From CAZRWD01 sp964603785 (GTDB taxonomy: Bacteria > Fermentibacterota > Fermentibacteria > Fermentibacterales > Fermentibacteraceae), in contig CAZRWD010000008.1 of NCBI GenBank assembly GCA_964603785.1, positions 1 to 64,000 on the forward strand: a stretch of 64,000 bases of DNA. Direction: 5' to 3'. Shown piece after piece: positions 45,992-55,144 of the stretch. The position numbers were made by a program, and so were the translations under genes. Below the pieces are notes generated by a model. That model was not told where the DNA came from. It was given only the letters and a program-made list of their open reading frames with translations, and ran no database searches. Each line of letters begins with the position of its first letter. The first letter of the stretch is position 1.

Positions 45992-46261
45992 TCAGCCCTT
46001 CAGCAGGACCCAGATCCCCACTCCGATGAACCCGGCCCCGGCGGCCACGGACAGCGCCCTGCCCCTGAGAACGCCCGACAGCAGGGCTCCCGCGGCCACT
46101 CCGACCGCGGCGGCGGCGACCAGCGCCAGGGAGGCTCCCAGGAAGACCGTGACCCGGCTGCCTCCCCGGGCGGCGTAGAGCATGGTCGCCAGCTGGGTCT
46201 TGTCACCGATCTCCGCCACGAAGACCGTTGCGAACACAGTGAGGAGGAGCCGGAGATCCAC
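45992..46261 (-). CDS. UPF0016/Gdt1-family half-transporter
   Basis: The 89-residue membrane protein has one copy of the family motif, AEIGDKTQLAT, in its first helix and two more hydrophobic helices (VFLGASLALVAAAAVGVAAG; AGFIGVGIWVLL). UPF0016 members export or exchange Mn2+/Ca2+ and usually have two such repeats; single-repeat versions are thought to pair. GTG 46261, six bases behind GGAGGG, is preferred over ATG 46279, which lies next to the subtilase hairpin. Confidence 0.78.
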   Translation of the reverse strand: MDLRLLLTVFATVFVAEIGDKTQLATMLYAARGGSRVTVFLGASLALVAAAAVGVAAGALLSGVLRGRALSVAAGAGFIGVGIWVLLKG

Positions 46262-46283
46262 GTCGATCCCTCCAGTCATGAAG

Positions 46284-46312
46284 GGGGGCGCCGGGACAGG
46301 CCCGGCGCCCCC
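46284..46312 (-). terminator. Perfect 12-bp GC hairpin after the subtilase gene
   Basis: GGGGGCGCCGGG (46284-46295) pairs with CCCGGCGCCCCC (46301-46312) over a five-base loop, 19 bases beyond the stop at 46332. It has no T-tract. Confidence 0.55.
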
Positions 46313-46331
46313 GCGTGTCAGGCTGACAGAC

Positions 46332-48077
46332 CTACCTGAGTACCGTGAACCTCGCAGAGGAGGAGAGGCCGTTGCCGACGGCCCTCAGGAAGTAGACCCC
46401 GTTGCCGAGGCTCGAGGGGACGGTGAAGCTCATGGCGTGGCTGCCCTGTGCCAGCTCGCCGCTGAAGGCCAGGCCGATCTGGCGGCCGCTGACGTCGTAC
46501 AGGAAGACGCTGACCTTGCCGGACCCGCCCGTGTAGAGGCTGTAGAGCGCGGACGAGGATGCCGGATTGGGCGTGATGGAGGAGATGAGCATGCCGGGCG
46601 CCGGGACCGGCCCGGCCGACTCCTCGATGCCTACGCTTATCGCCGCCTGCACGGCCTGGAGGGCCTGGATGCGGCCCGACCCGTAGGTGTTCTCCTTGCC
46701 CGCGGTGCCCAGGTCGAGGGCCGTCTGCTCGAGGATCATGTCGACCTGCGAGGTGGAGAGGGCGGGGTTGGCGTCCAGCATGAGGGCCATGAGGCCGGCG
46801 TTGTGCGGAGTGGCCATGGATGTGCCGCTCATCGTCGTGTAGCCCGAGGGATTGGCGTAGTTGCAGCTGACGATGTCGACGCCCGGTGCGCAGACGTCGG
46901 GGCGGATCAGGCCGGCGTTGGGCGGCGTGTCGTTGTAGTCGAACCAGGGGGCTATGGTCTCCCAGAGGACGTAGCCGCGGCTCGAGAAGCTGGCGATGGC
47001 ATCACCCGAGTCGGTGGCGCCGACGCAGATGCATGCGGAGTGCCCGCCCGGGGCCACCTGCTGGGGATGGGTCCAGGGAGGAGGGCAGTCGCCGGGGGTG
47101 CGGATCGTGTAGGAGCTCGGGCCCTCGTTGCCGGCGGCGATGCTGTGGGGCACGCCGGCGGCGTTGATGTTCTCCTCGGCCGTGCGCCACAGGGCCCTCT
47201 GGGGGTTCCATGCGGGTATGTAGCCGAGCGAGGTGCTGAGGACGTCGGCGCCGTGGGAGACCGCCCAGGCGAAGCCGTCCATGACGTTCTGCTCGGCGGT
47301 GGGGCTCACCGAGGTCATGACCCTGACGGCCATGATGGTCGCGCCCGGGGCCACTCCGCAGGTCGTGCCGGCGGTCCCGTTGCTGGCGACCGAGCCGGCG
47401 CAGTGGGTGCCGTGCCCGTTGCTGTCCATCGGGTCGCCGTCGCCGTTCTCCATGTCCCAGCCGTAGTGCAGCCCGCCGGGGGTGTCGTGCCACATGTGCG
47501 TCGCGAGATCGACGTGGTTGTAGTTCACGCCCGTGTCGATGACGGCCACGACCACGCCCTCGCCGTTGTAGCCGAGGGACCAGACGCTGGGCGCGCCGAT
47601 CTTGTCGACACCCCAGGCGTTGGCCTTGCCGGCCTCCTCCGGGGTGGCCGGGCGCACGTCGATGGGCTCGATGAACGGGCTGGTGGCAGGCCTGAAGTCG
47701 ACCCAGGCCACGTCGGACCTGGAGGCGATCTCCCTGATCACCGCAGGGGTGGCCTCGCAGCTGATGAAGTTGGCCAGCCAGTTGGTGTGCAGGCCGGTCA
47801 GCACGTCCTCCGGATAGGCCTTGAGGGCCTCCAGGATGGGCTGCTGGGTCTCGTCGGCGACGTCCATCATGACGTCGACAGCGAACTCCCGGCGGGCATC
47901 CCTGTCCATGCCTATCGTGGCCTGCGCTATGTAGTCGCAGTCGGCGTCGCCGACGGGCTTGACGTAGATGCATACCAGCTCGTCCGAGCGGCAGTCCGCG
48001 AGCTCCGACGCCAGCTGAGGCGTGATGCCAGCAGAGACGACGGCGGCCAGAACCAGGCAAGATGCTAGATGTTTCAC
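46332..48077 (-). CDS. Secreted subtilisin-like serine protease with sorting-type C-terminus
   Basis: The 581-residue S8 protease starts VKHLASCLVLAAVVSAG (signal peptide). A propeptide-like region covers about 25-125. The catalytic triad is intact: Asp in VVVAVIDTGVNYNH, His in NGHGTHCAGSVAS and Ser in TTMSGTSMATPHNAGL. The final 80 residues (SSITPNPASSSALYSLY, VSVFLYDVSGRQIG, GNGVYFLRAVG) look like a FlgD-like/type IX secretion sorting domain, as in the C39-like protein. GTG 48077 is used after AAAGGAAC. It probably degrades external protein for nutrition. Confidence 0.9.
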   Translation of the reverse strand: MKHLASCLVLAAVVSAGITPQLASELADCRSDELVCIYVKPVGDADCDYIAQATIGMDRDARREFAVDVMMDVADETQQPILEALKAYPEDVLTGLHTNWLANFISCEATPAVIREIASRSDVAWVDFRPATSPFIEPIDVRPATPEEAGKANAWGVDKIGAPSVWSLGYNGEGVVVAVIDTGVNYNHVDLATHMWHDTPGGLHYGWDMENGDGDPMDSNGHGTHCAGSVASNGTAGTTCGVAPGATIMAVRVMTSVSPTAEQNVMDGFAWAVSHGADVLSTSLGYIPAWNPQRALWRTAEENINAAGVPHSIAAGNEGPSSYTIRTPGDCPPPWTHPQQVAPGGHSACICVGATDSGDAIASFSSRGYVLWETIAPWFDYNDTPPNAGLIRPDVCAPGVDIVSCNYANPSGYTTMSGTSMATPHNAGLMALMLDANPALSTSQVDMILEQTALDLGTAGKENTYGSGRIQALQAVQAAISVGIEESAGPVPAPGMLISSITPNPASSSALYSLYTGGSGKVSVFLYDVSGRQIGLAFSGELAQGSHAMSFTVPSSLGNGVYFLRAVGNGLSSSARFTVLR

Positions 48078-48116
48078 CTGCGTTCCTTTCCCCACTTTCG
48101 TGGCTTGTCTACCCCA

Positions 48117-48845
48117 TCATCCTTCGCCGGTGCCGCCGCAGGGGTCGACCGAACCCCCTCCGGACCTCCAGGCCTCGACCTCGTCGATGAACGACCTGCA
48201 GGCCCCCCGCAGTACGGACTCCGGTTCCAGTCCTCTGTTCCTCATGTAATCTACAACGGAGAACAGCAGGGAGCCAAGCGGCGGTTCCCCGCCCCCGGGA
48301 CACGCGCCGGAAGCAGGCCCGGAGAGGATCTTCCGCGTCAGGTCCTCCGCCGAGGGGTTCATCCCGGTCCACCTGTAGCCCAGGTCCTCGGCCCTCTGCT
48401 GTATCCTCCACGCCGTCTGCAGGGCGGGCATGCCGGGCGGGACCGAGCTGAAGAAGCCGGAATCGCCCTTCTCACCCGCCTTGATGGCCTCCCAGCGCTT
48501 CTCGACCTCCTCGGGGGCGAGCCCCTCGGGGGTGCCGAACACGTGCGGATGGCGCCTGACCAGCTTGTCCGCGATCCCGTCCGAGACCCGGGTCAGGTCG
48601 AAGAGCCCCTCCTCCTGGGCGATCAGAGCCGCCATGACTATGTGCAGTAGGAGGTCGCCGAGCTCCGATGCCAGGGCATCCCAGTCCTCGGTCTCGACTG
48701 CGAAGGCCGCCTCGTGCGCCTCCTCCAGGAGGAAGGGTCTGAGGGAGGAGATCGTCTGGCTGCGGTCCCATTCGCAGCCGCCCGGGGCTCTCAGCCTCCT
48801 GACCGTCTCCATGAGCCGCTCCAGGGCGGGGATGTGCTCATCCAT
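48117..48845 (-). CDS. mazG: MazG nucleoside triphosphate pyrophosphohydrolase
   Basis: The 242-residue protein opens with the MazG signature RRLRAPGGCEWDRSQT, then ELLEEAHEAAFAV-type metal ligands (LLEEAHEAAF, SELGDLLLHIVM) and KLVRRHPHVFG. It hydrolyses NTPs or (p)ppGpp-like/damaged nucleotides to the monophosphate and pyrophosphate. The C-terminal repeat, typical of full-length MazG, is shortened and variable. The start overlaps the end of lpd by eight bases, so the genes are coupled. Confidence 0.9.
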   Translation of the reverse strand: MDEHIPALERLMETVRRLRAPGGCEWDRSQTISSLRPFLLEEAHEAAFAVETEDWDALASELGDLLLHIVMAALIAQEEGLFDLTRVSDGIADKLVRRHPHVFGTPEGLAPEEVEKRWEAIKAGEKGDSGFFSSVPPGMPALQTAWRIQQRAEDLGYRWTGMNPSAEDLTRKILSGPASGACPGGGEPPLGSLLFSVVDYMRNRGLEPESVLRGACRSFIDEVEAWRSGGGSVDPCGGTGEG

Positions 48846-50196
48846 GAATCGATCCCGGGCCTGAATCCTCCCCGGCCTCCATGAAGAGCTCGCCCAGCGT
48901 CGGATGGGGGTGGATGATCTCTCCGAGCCTCGACGCCTTCAGCCCGGCCTCCAATGCGACCACGGCCTCTCCGATGAGGCTGCTCGCGTCCCGTCCCGCG
49001 ATCTGCACGCCCAGCAGCCTGCCGTCGGCAGCGGAGGAGACCAGCTTCAGGAGGCCTTCCGACTCGCCCAGACCGACGGCCCTCCCGTTCGCCGCATACC
49101 GCGACCGCGTCACCTCGATGTCGACCCCCCTCCTCCTCAGCTCGTCCTCCCCCGGGCCTGCGACTGCTATCTCGGGGATGGTGAAGATGCAGGAGGGCAT
49201 CCTGTCCGGATGAGGGGCGGGCCTCTCCAGGCCCGCCATGGAGGCTACCGCGCAGAGCGCCTGCGCGCTTCCCGCATGGGCGAGCTGCCAGGCTCCCGTC
49301 GCGTCTCCCGCCGCGTACACGCCGGGAAGAGTCGTCATCATGGACTCGTCGACCACTATGGCGGCCCCCCGCAGCCCGACACCGGCCTCGGCCAGACCCA
49401 TGCCGGACGTCGCCGGAACCCTGCCGGCAGCCACCACGAGAGTATCCGAGACCACCGTCGAACCGTCCGCGAGGGTCACCTCCGCCTCTCCCGGGGCCAC
49501 GGACGCTCCAGCGGCCGCGATCCCGGTGTGGAAGGCCACTCCCATGCGCGACATGGAGTTCCTTACTATGGTGCGCATGTCCGAATCGACGCCGGGAAGG
49601 ATGTCCCCGAGCATCTCGAGAACCGTGACGGAGACCCCGAAGGCGCTCATGACGGAAGCGAACTCGCACCCGATGACCCCTCCCCCGACGATGGTCATCG
49701 AGCCGGGCAGCCTCTCCATCGTCAGGAACCCGTCGCTCGTGAGCGCGCCCTCGACGGAGAGAGCCCGGGGGATGAGGGGCATGGAGCCGGGCGAGAGCAG
49801 CACGAACCGCGACCGCAGCTCCCTCCCGGCGACGGAGACGGCGCCGGGGCCGAGAAGCGTGCCGCGCCCCCTGACCATCTCGATCCCGAGGGTCGAGAGC
49901 CGGGCCTCTACGCCCTTCCTGAGCCTCGACACGACCATGTCGCGGCGCTTCGACACGGCCGGCCAGTCGGGCTCGAGCGATCCGGACAGGCCGAGCCTCC
50001 TGGCGCCGCGCGCGGCGTGGACGAGTTCCGCCGAGGCCACGAGGGCCTTGGTGGGGATGCACCCCCTGTTGAGGCATGTGCCCCCGGTCTCCCGCTCCTC
50101 GACCACCGCCGTGCGCATGCCCAGCTGGGCGGCCCGGACCGCGGGGACGTAGCCGGCGGGCCCCGAACCTATGACCACGAGATCGAACCCTTCCAT
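48838..50196 (-). CDS. lpd: Dihydrolipoyl dehydrogenase (flavin disulfide reductase)
   Basis: The 452-residue FAD enzyme shows FDLVVIGSGPAGYVPAVRAA, the redox disulfide in GGTCLNRGCIPTKAL, the NAD domain SMTIVGGGVIGCEFAS, VYAAGDATG and the catalytic HPHPTLGELFMEA (His-Glu pair). It re-oxidises lipoyl groups of 2-oxoacid dehydrogenases or the glycine system; none of those partners is in the window, so a related disulfide reductase role is not excluded. ATG 50196 follows GGGAGC. Confidence 0.88.
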   Translation of the reverse strand: MEGFDLVVIGSGPAGYVPAVRAAQLGMRTAVVEERETGGTCLNRGCIPTKALVASAELVHAARGARRLGLSGSLEPDWPAVSKRRDMVVSRLRKGVEARLSTLGIEMVRGRGTLLGPGAVSVAGRELRSRFVLLSPGSMPLIPRALSVEGALTSDGFLTMERLPGSMTIVGGGVIGCEFASVMSAFGVSVTVLEMLGDILPGVDSDMRTIVRNSMSRMGVAFHTGIAAAGASVAPGEAEVTLADGSTVVSDTLVVAAGRVPATSGMGLAEAGVGLRGAAIVVDESMMTTLPGVYAAGDATGAWQLAHAGSAQALCAVASMAGLERPAPHPDRMPSCIFTIPEIAVAGPGEDELRRRGVDIEVTRSRYAANGRAVGLGESEGLLKLVSSAADGRLLGVQIAGRDASSLIGEAVVALEAGLKASRLGEIIHPHPTLGELFMEAGEDSGPGSIHG

Positions 50197-50217
50197 GAGA
50201 TGCTCCCGGGAAAGCGT

Positions 50218-50247
50218 GTGACGAGGCCTGGATGCAGAGGGTATAAT
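50218..50247 (+). promoter_or_regulatory. Sigma-70-like promoter for the TPR-TldD-TldE operon
   Basis: GTGACG (50218-50223) and a perfect TATAAT (50242-50247) are 18 bases apart, 28 bases before ATG 50275. It is the only exact -10 consensus I noticed in an intergenic region here. Confidence 0.6.
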
Positions 50248-50274
50248 ATCCGGTCCGATACACTCGGGGGAGAC

Positions 50275-51036
50275 ATGATCCCGGTTCTCTGCCTCATGCT
50301 CGCGACATCGACGCTCTTCGAGGAATCCGGCTTCCGGCAGGCCCTCGTGGACCTCCGCTGCGAGACGGGTTCGGCATTCCTGCAGCAGGGGCTCCTCGAG
50401 GAGGCGGAATCCGAGTTCAGGGAGGCGCTCGACCTGGATCCCCTGTGCAACGGCGCCATACTCGGGCTGGGCAGGATCTACTCGGTCCGCGGCGCGTGGG
50501 AGTCGGCGGAGAGCTACCTCCGGCAGTACGTCGAGGCGGTTCCTGACGATCCGGACGGGCTGCTGGAGCTGGCCAGGCTGCTCTCCTCCACCGACAGGCA
50601 CGCGGAGGCCTGCCTCCTGGCTAGGAGCTCGGCGGAGATCTCCACCCATGACGGGGAGGCATGGCTGGTCTGCGGAGCCGCGGCGCTCGCCGCATCGGAT
50701 ACCGCACAGGCGTCGTTCGCCCTCGGGAGGGCCATCGAGACGGGAGGCAGGCCGGCGCTCGAGGCCGCCGTCCTGATGTCGGGGCTCCTGCTGTCCCGCG
50801 CGAGGACCGAAGAGGCGGTCTCGCTCCTCGCGTCAGCCTCCGACGCCGGGTACGCACCGGCGTCCTACCGGCTCGGACGGCTCTACATCTCCTGGGGAGA
50901 CTTCGCAAGAGGATCTGCGCTCGTGAACCACGCCCTCTCTCTCGAACCCTCCGCATCCTTCGCCGATTCGGCCCGGATCATACTGGACGGACTGGCGGAA
51001 TCCGGCTGCTATTTCACGGGGTCGACCGGAAACTGA
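50275..51036 (+). CDS. TPR-repeat protein, possibly exported
   Basis: The 253-residue protein has a short hydrophobic start (MIPVLCLMLATSTLF) that may be a signal peptide, then about six TPR-like helix pairs (LLEEAESEFREALDLDPLCNGAILGLGRIY is typical; quoted only as location 45-75). It likely mediates protein contacts. A promoter precedes it and its TGA overlaps the likely CTG start of the tldD-like gene, so the two are coupled. Confidence 0.7.
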   Translation: MIPVLCLMLATSTLFEESGFRQALVDLRCETGSAFLQQGLLEEAESEFREALDLDPLCNGAILGLGRIYSVRGAWESAESYLRQYVEAVPDDPDGLLELARLLSSTDRHAEACLLARSSAEISTHDGEAWLVCGAAALAASDTAQASFALGRAIETGGRPALEAAVLMSGLLLSRARTEEAVSLLASASDAGYAPASYRLGRLYISWGDFARGSALVNHALSLEPSASFADSARIILDGLAESGCYFTGSTGN

Positions 51037-52412
51037 CTCACGACGACCTGTTCGAGGACATGGTCGCGAGGGCGTCCTCTCTCGCCGCTCGGGACCCCGG
51101 GGACTTCGTCGAGTTCAGGATCGAGAAGAGAGACGGCGTCACCCTCTCGCACACGCCGGACGGCCTGTGCGACATCACCCGCGCCACAGAGGCGGGCTGC
51201 CATGCGAGGGTGCTGCGGGACGGCGTCTGGGGAACGGGCAGCATCTCGTCGGACGAGGATCCGGCAGCCGCGCTGGCGCGGGCTGGGGCCGCGGCCCGCA
51301 CGCCGGGGCTCCCCGGACGGGCCGTCCTGGCGCGCCCCCCGGCGTCGAGGGGATTCCACGGACAGGACGCGATCGAGCACCCATCCAGCACCCCCCTGCG
51401 GGACAAGGCCTTCCTCTGCAGGCGATACTGCGATCTGCTCTCCTCCGAGACCTCCGGAGCCCCGTGCAGGGTCAGTTACAGGGATTTCTCGCGCACCAGG
51501 GCCGTGATCAGCTCCGCAGGAGCCGAGGTGGTGGAGGAGGAGGTCTTCTGCGGCTTCAGGATGGATGCCCTGGCGCCGGGGACGGGGCTGTCGGCCTCGC
51601 GCGACATGGCCGGGAGGGCCGGGCTCGAGTTCTTCAGGGGGCGCGAGGGCGTGGTCGACGAGGTGGCGCGCGAGTGCGCCGACCTCGCCCTGGCGGTCCC
51701 GGCTCCGGGAGTCGGGGGGAGGTTCCTGCTGGACGGCGAGATGGCCGGGGTCTTCGTGCACGAGGTCTTCGGCCACCTCTGCGAGTCGGGTGCGCATCCC
51801 CTGTCGCCGGCGACGGACGGATTCCTGATCCGGGGGGCTCGGGTCGCCGATGCTTGCGTCTCGATCGTCGACGACGCCACGCTGATGCACATGCCCGGCA
51901 GCCACAGGTTCGACGACGAGGGAGTGCCGGGGGCCAGGACGGAGATGGTCAGCGCGGGCAGGCTGGTGACCCGGCTCCACACGCTCGAGACCGCCGGGGC
52001 GGAGGGGACCTCAAGCACGGGCAACGCCCGGGCGGTCGACTTCAGGTCGCCTCCTTCGGCCAGGATGACCTGCACGATCCTGTCCCCGGGGGACCTGTCC
52101 ACCGAAGCCCTGCTCGCGATGCTCTCCGACGGGCTGTACCTGCAGGGGTCGCTTCACGGCTCCACCGACATGGGGACATTCTCGCTCACCTCGAGGAAGG
52201 GCAGGATCGTGAAGTCCGGATGCGCGGGGAGCGTGACGGGGCCGGTGACCATCACGGGCCGGGTCTTCGACTTCCTGCGGGCGATAGAGGCGGTCGGAGC
52301 CGAAGTGGTCCTGCGCAGCGGATCGGGAGGGTGCTCCAGCTCGGGGTCCGGGATGATCCCCGTCAGCTTCGGAGCCCCCCATGTCCTCATCTCGGGGGGG
52401 CTCCCGACATGA
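51033..52412 (+). CDS. tldD: TldD-like metallopeptidase (CTG start)
   Basis: The 459-residue protein has the TldD metal motif FVHEVFGHLCES (HExxxH) and the C-terminal Cys region (GGCSSSGSGMIPVSFG) that completes zinc binding in TldD. TldD/TldE heterodimers digest unfolded or leader peptides and mature some peptide products. ATG 51060 would cut the first helix; CTG 51033, overlapping the upstream TGA as CTGA, keeps it (LTHDDLFEDMVARASSLA). TldE follows with an ATGA overlap. Confidence 0.85.
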   Translation: MTHDDLFEDMVARASSLAARDPGDFVEFRIEKRDGVTLSHTPDGLCDITRATEAGCHARVLRDGVWGTGSISSDEDPAAALARAGAAARTPGLPGRAVLARPPASRGFHGQDAIEHPSSTPLRDKAFLCRRYCDLLSSETSGAPCRVSYRDFSRTRAVISSAGAEVVEEEVFCGFRMDALAPGTGLSASRDMAGRAGLEFFRGREGVVDEVARECADLALAVPAPGVGGRFLLDGEMAGVFVHEVFGHLCESGAHPLSPATDGFLIRGARVADACVSIVDDATLMHMPGSHRFDDEGVPGARTEMVSAGRLVTRLHTLETAGAEGTSSTGNARAVDFRSPPSARMTCTILSPGDLSTEALLAMLSDGLYLQGSLHGSTDMGTFSLTSRKGRIVKSGCAGSVTGPVTITGRVFDFLRAIEAVGAEVVLRSGSGGCSSSGSGMIPVSFGAPHVLISGGLPT

Positions 52413-53704
52413 GGAGGGATCTGGCCGTGCTCGAAGCGGCCTCCGCCCTCGCAGATCTCGCCGAGGTCCTGGTCGTCTCGACCGAGGGGATCCAGGCCGT
52501 GGCGACCCCCGGTGGGGGGGTGTCGACGGGATCGTCTCGAGAGCGCGTCACATCCCTGAGACTGGCGAGGGGCGGCAGGACCGGCATCGGTTCGGCAGCC
52601 GGAGGCTTCGGCATACACGAGCTGGTCGATGCCGCGGTGGAGTCCGCCAGGATAGGGCCTCCGCAGCCGCCGTCCCTTCCGGGACCCTCCGTGTTCGGAG
52701 AGGTCGAGATGTGCCACCCTCAGGTCGAGGGCCTCTGCATCGAGGATCTGGCAGGGGCCGTCCTGGGGCTGCGGGACGAGCTGCTGTCGAGATGGCCGTC
52801 CTCCTCGGTGAGGGGAGAGGCCGCCAGGAGGCGCATCACCATATCCCTCTGCAACTCGTCCGGTTTCGACGGCTCCTATACCAAGTCGGTACTCGATGTC
52901 TCCTTCTCGTTCTGCTTCGCGGGCAGGGACGGCTTCGTCACGAGGCACGCGGGCTTCCGCACGGGACTGCCCATGTCCGAGCCCTCGAGGCTCCTGTCCG
53001 ATCTCATGCCCTGCCCGGGGGACAGGATGGGGCATGCCCGGGTGGGCGGAAGGGTCCGGGCGGTCCTCTCCCCGCAGGTGGCGGGGACCCTCCTGCAGAC
53101 CCTGAGGATGCAGGCGGCGGGGTGGACCCTGCAGACCGGCCCCTCGACCCTCTCTCCCGGTGACAGGATCGCCTCGGATGCCGTGACCGTCCTCGACCGG
53201 CCGAGGCTCCCCTACGGGGGCGCGTCGGCACCCTTCGACGCCGAGGGCGTCCCCACGGCCGACAGGTGTCTAGTGGACCGGGGCATCTTCACGGGACACA
53301 TCCACGACCTGGCCAGTGCGGCATGGTGCGGCTGCAGTTCGACGGGCAGCGCAGGCGGCAACCCGGGCGCGCTCCCCGTCCCTGTCTGCACGAATCTGGT
53401 CATGCTCCCGGGAGAGGGCTCGCTGCATGACCTGCTCTCGGACCTCGGAGACGGAGTCTACATCGCGGAGCTTCTCCCGGGGGGAACGGGCGACGCACGA
53501 TCGGGGAGGTTCACGATCCCCGTAGCCGCTGCATTCTCCGTGGAGGGTGGCGAGGTCGCCGCTCCGCTCGGGAGCACCCTGCTGGAGGGCAACTCGAGCG
53601 AGATCCTGTCAGCGGTCGAGAGAGCCGGCGGCGGGATGGCCGGCGTGGAGACGGACAGGCTGCCTCACCTGCTGGCTGGCGGGCTTACGCTCGTACCCTC
53701 CTGA
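52409..53704 (+). CDS. tldE: TldE/PmbA-like protein
   Basis: The 431-residue protein is the non-catalytic homologue of TldD and lacks HExxxH. Family features include TISLCNSSGFDGSYTKS, PQVAGTLLQTLRMQAAG (core beta-alpha unit) and a C-terminal SGRFTIPVAAAFSVEGGE that matches the 'Gdfsv...G..iedGe' ending. It should form the heterodimeric TldD/E protease with the preceding product. Its 3' end overlaps the convergent membrane-protein gene by 40 bases. Confidence 0.82.
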   Translation: MRRDLAVLEAASALADLAEVLVVSTEGIQAVATPGGGVSTGSSRERVTSLRLARGGRTGIGSAAGGFGIHELVDAAVESARIGPPQPPSLPGPSVFGEVEMCHPQVEGLCIEDLAGAVLGLRDELLSRWPSSSVRGEAARRRITISLCNSSGFDGSYTKSVLDVSFSFCFAGRDGFVTRHAGFRTGLPMSEPSRLLSDLMPCPGDRMGHARVGGRVRAVLSPQVAGTLLQTLRMQAAGWTLQTGPSTLSPGDRIASDAVTVLDRPRLPYGGASAPFDAEGVPTADRCLVDRGIFTGHIHDLASAAWCGCSSTGSAGGNPGALPVPVCTNLVMLPGEGSLHDLLSDLGDGVYIAELLPGGTGDARSGRFTIPVAAAFSVEGGEVAAPLGSTLLEGNSSEILSAVERAGGGMAGVETDRLPHLLAGGLTLVPS

Positions 53705-54714
53705 TCGGACCCTCCCCGCCGCAGGCCGGCGAGGATCGCGCCCCTGCCCCCCCACAACGCCACCGCGGCACCGAAGGCCATCGCCTCCGAGAGCGTCAGC
53801 CACAGCCTCGACGCAAGGGCCAGGACGGGGAGGAGCCCCTTCTCGCCCGTCGGAGCCACGAGACCCATCAGCCAGACGAGCGTGACCTCGCTGACGCCTA
53901 TCCCGGCGGGGGCCAGCAGCACCAGGAACCCGACCCCGATCGCCGTGGGGAACAGCGCCAGGCCCGGCCACAGGGGCAGATGGACTCCGAAGCTGAGTGC
54001 GAGGAGGTGGAAGGACAGCCCGAGGAGCAGGAAGATGAAGATGTAGAGTGGAAGGAGCCTGAGAACCCTGTGGAACCCGGGGTCGACGCAGTCAAGGTTC
54101 CTCCCGGTGATCCGGGAGGCGATCGAGGCTATCCTCCGGTGCGCTCCGGGGTGCGCCGTCAGGAGGAGCGCCGAGATGACGGCGGTCACGGCAGCGAAGG
54201 ACAGGAGCAGATCAATCCCGAGGCTGCCCGATATGAGGGGCACGAGAGGCAGCCCCAGGAGCATCGAGCCCGTGGCGATGAACAGGGTCTCCAGGACAAG
54301 CGCCCTGCCTGCCGACGCGCTGGGGACCCCCGCGCTTCCCGAGAGCCCGATCTTCCCCACGGCGGCCCAGACCTTGCCCGGTATGTACTTCCCCAGAAGC
54401 GAGACGAAGTGGATCGAATAGGCCTGTCTGTAGGAGAGCCTCCCGCCGGACAGCCCGGTCACCCGCTTCCAGGAGAGGGCTGCGAAGGCGAAATGGATCT
54501 GGAGCAAAGCCATGGAGGCGAGGAGCAGCAGCGGGTCGAAGTCGAGCAGGGCGGATATGCCGCCCGCCTCCCTGACGCTCTGGACGGACTCCCTCACCAG
54601 GTAGAGGATGGCGACCGCGGCGAGGGCGACGCCCGCAGCCAGGAGGATACCGTTTCTGCGCAGGGGCGGGGTCCCGCCGCAGGAGCCGGCGGAGCGGACG
54701 GGCAGGTCAGTCAA
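53665..54714 (-). CDS. Lysylphosphatidylglycerol-synthase TM-region-like membrane protein
   Basis: The 349-residue protein has about eight membrane helices and matches the UPF0104/LPG_synthase_TM pattern: FVSLLGKYIPGKVWAAVGKIGL early on and VGFLVLLAPAGIGVSEVTLVWLM near the end. Members flip or handle lipids and glycolipids; the soluble lysyl-transferase domain is absent, so it is not a full MprF. It is the last gene of the minus-strand run and overlaps the previous gene by eight bases. Confidence 0.82.
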   Translation of the reverse strand: MTDLPVRSAGSCGGTPPLRRNGILLAAGVALAAVAILYLVRESVQSVREAGGISALLDFDPLLLLASMALLQIHFAFAALSWKRVTGLSGGRLSYRQAYSIHFVSLLGKYIPGKVWAAVGKIGLSGSAGVPSASAGRALVLETLFIATGSMLLGLPLVPLISGSLGIDLLLSFAAVTAVISALLLTAHPGAHRRIASIASRITGRNLDCVDPGFHRVLRLLPLYIFIFLLLGLSFHLLALSFGVHLPLWPGLALFPTAIGVGFLVLLAPAGIGVSEVTLVWLMGLVAPTGEKGLLPVLALASRLWLTLSEAMAFGAAVALWGGRGAILAGLRRGGSDQEGTSVSPPASR

Positions 54715-55144
54715 GGACCTTGACCCGTCCCCCGCTGGTCTTCGGGGCCTCCCTGGTGCCCGCCCTGTCCCTGACGAAGCCCACGAAATGGGGAAGGCAC
54801 GCCGTGTCGATGAGGTTCTCCAGCACCTTCTCCAGGGACTCCTCGCCGGACATGAAGATCTCGGTCAGGCGCTCCTCGAGGAGGGAGCGCCGCTTCTCCT
54901 CGGTCTCGGACGAATCCCGCCTCCAGCGCTCCGGATCGGAGAGCCTCACCAGGAGCCTTCTCGCCTCCCGTTCCTCGTCGGTGACGGAGCAGGCGAGGAG
55001 CCAGGCCTCCCTGGTGCTGGTGAGCTGGAAGAGCTGCCTGCCGAGTATGTCCGGGCCGAGTATCTCCCTGCCGCACAGGTCGGCCAGGCCGGAGAGCCTC
55101 CTCACGAGGCGCTCGTTCAGCTGGGTCCTAGTTGCCTCGTCCAC
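54707..55144 (-). CDS. Uncharacterised helical protein
   Basis: The 145-residue soluble protein is mostly charged helix (TDEEREARRLLVRLSDPERW; ETEEKRRSLLEERLTEIFMS). No motif is recognised. Its frame is well supported by coding style and by overlap with both neighbours: 17 bases with hflX and eight with the membrane-protein gene, as in a translationally coupled operon. Confidence 0.65.
   Translation of the reverse strand: MDEATRTQLNERLVRRLSGLADLCGREILGPDILGRQLFQLTSTREAWLLACSVTDEEREARRLLVRLSDPERWRRDSSETEEKRRSLLEERLTEIFMSGEESLEKVLENLIDTACLPHFVGFVRDRAGTREAPKTSGGRVKVLD

Noticed and set aside
54714..55144. Reading the small helical protein gene as a shadow of hflX or the membrane-protein gene
   Set aside because: It fills the space between the two with only short overlaps, on the same strand, and has balanced helical composition, so it was kept as a gene of unknown role.
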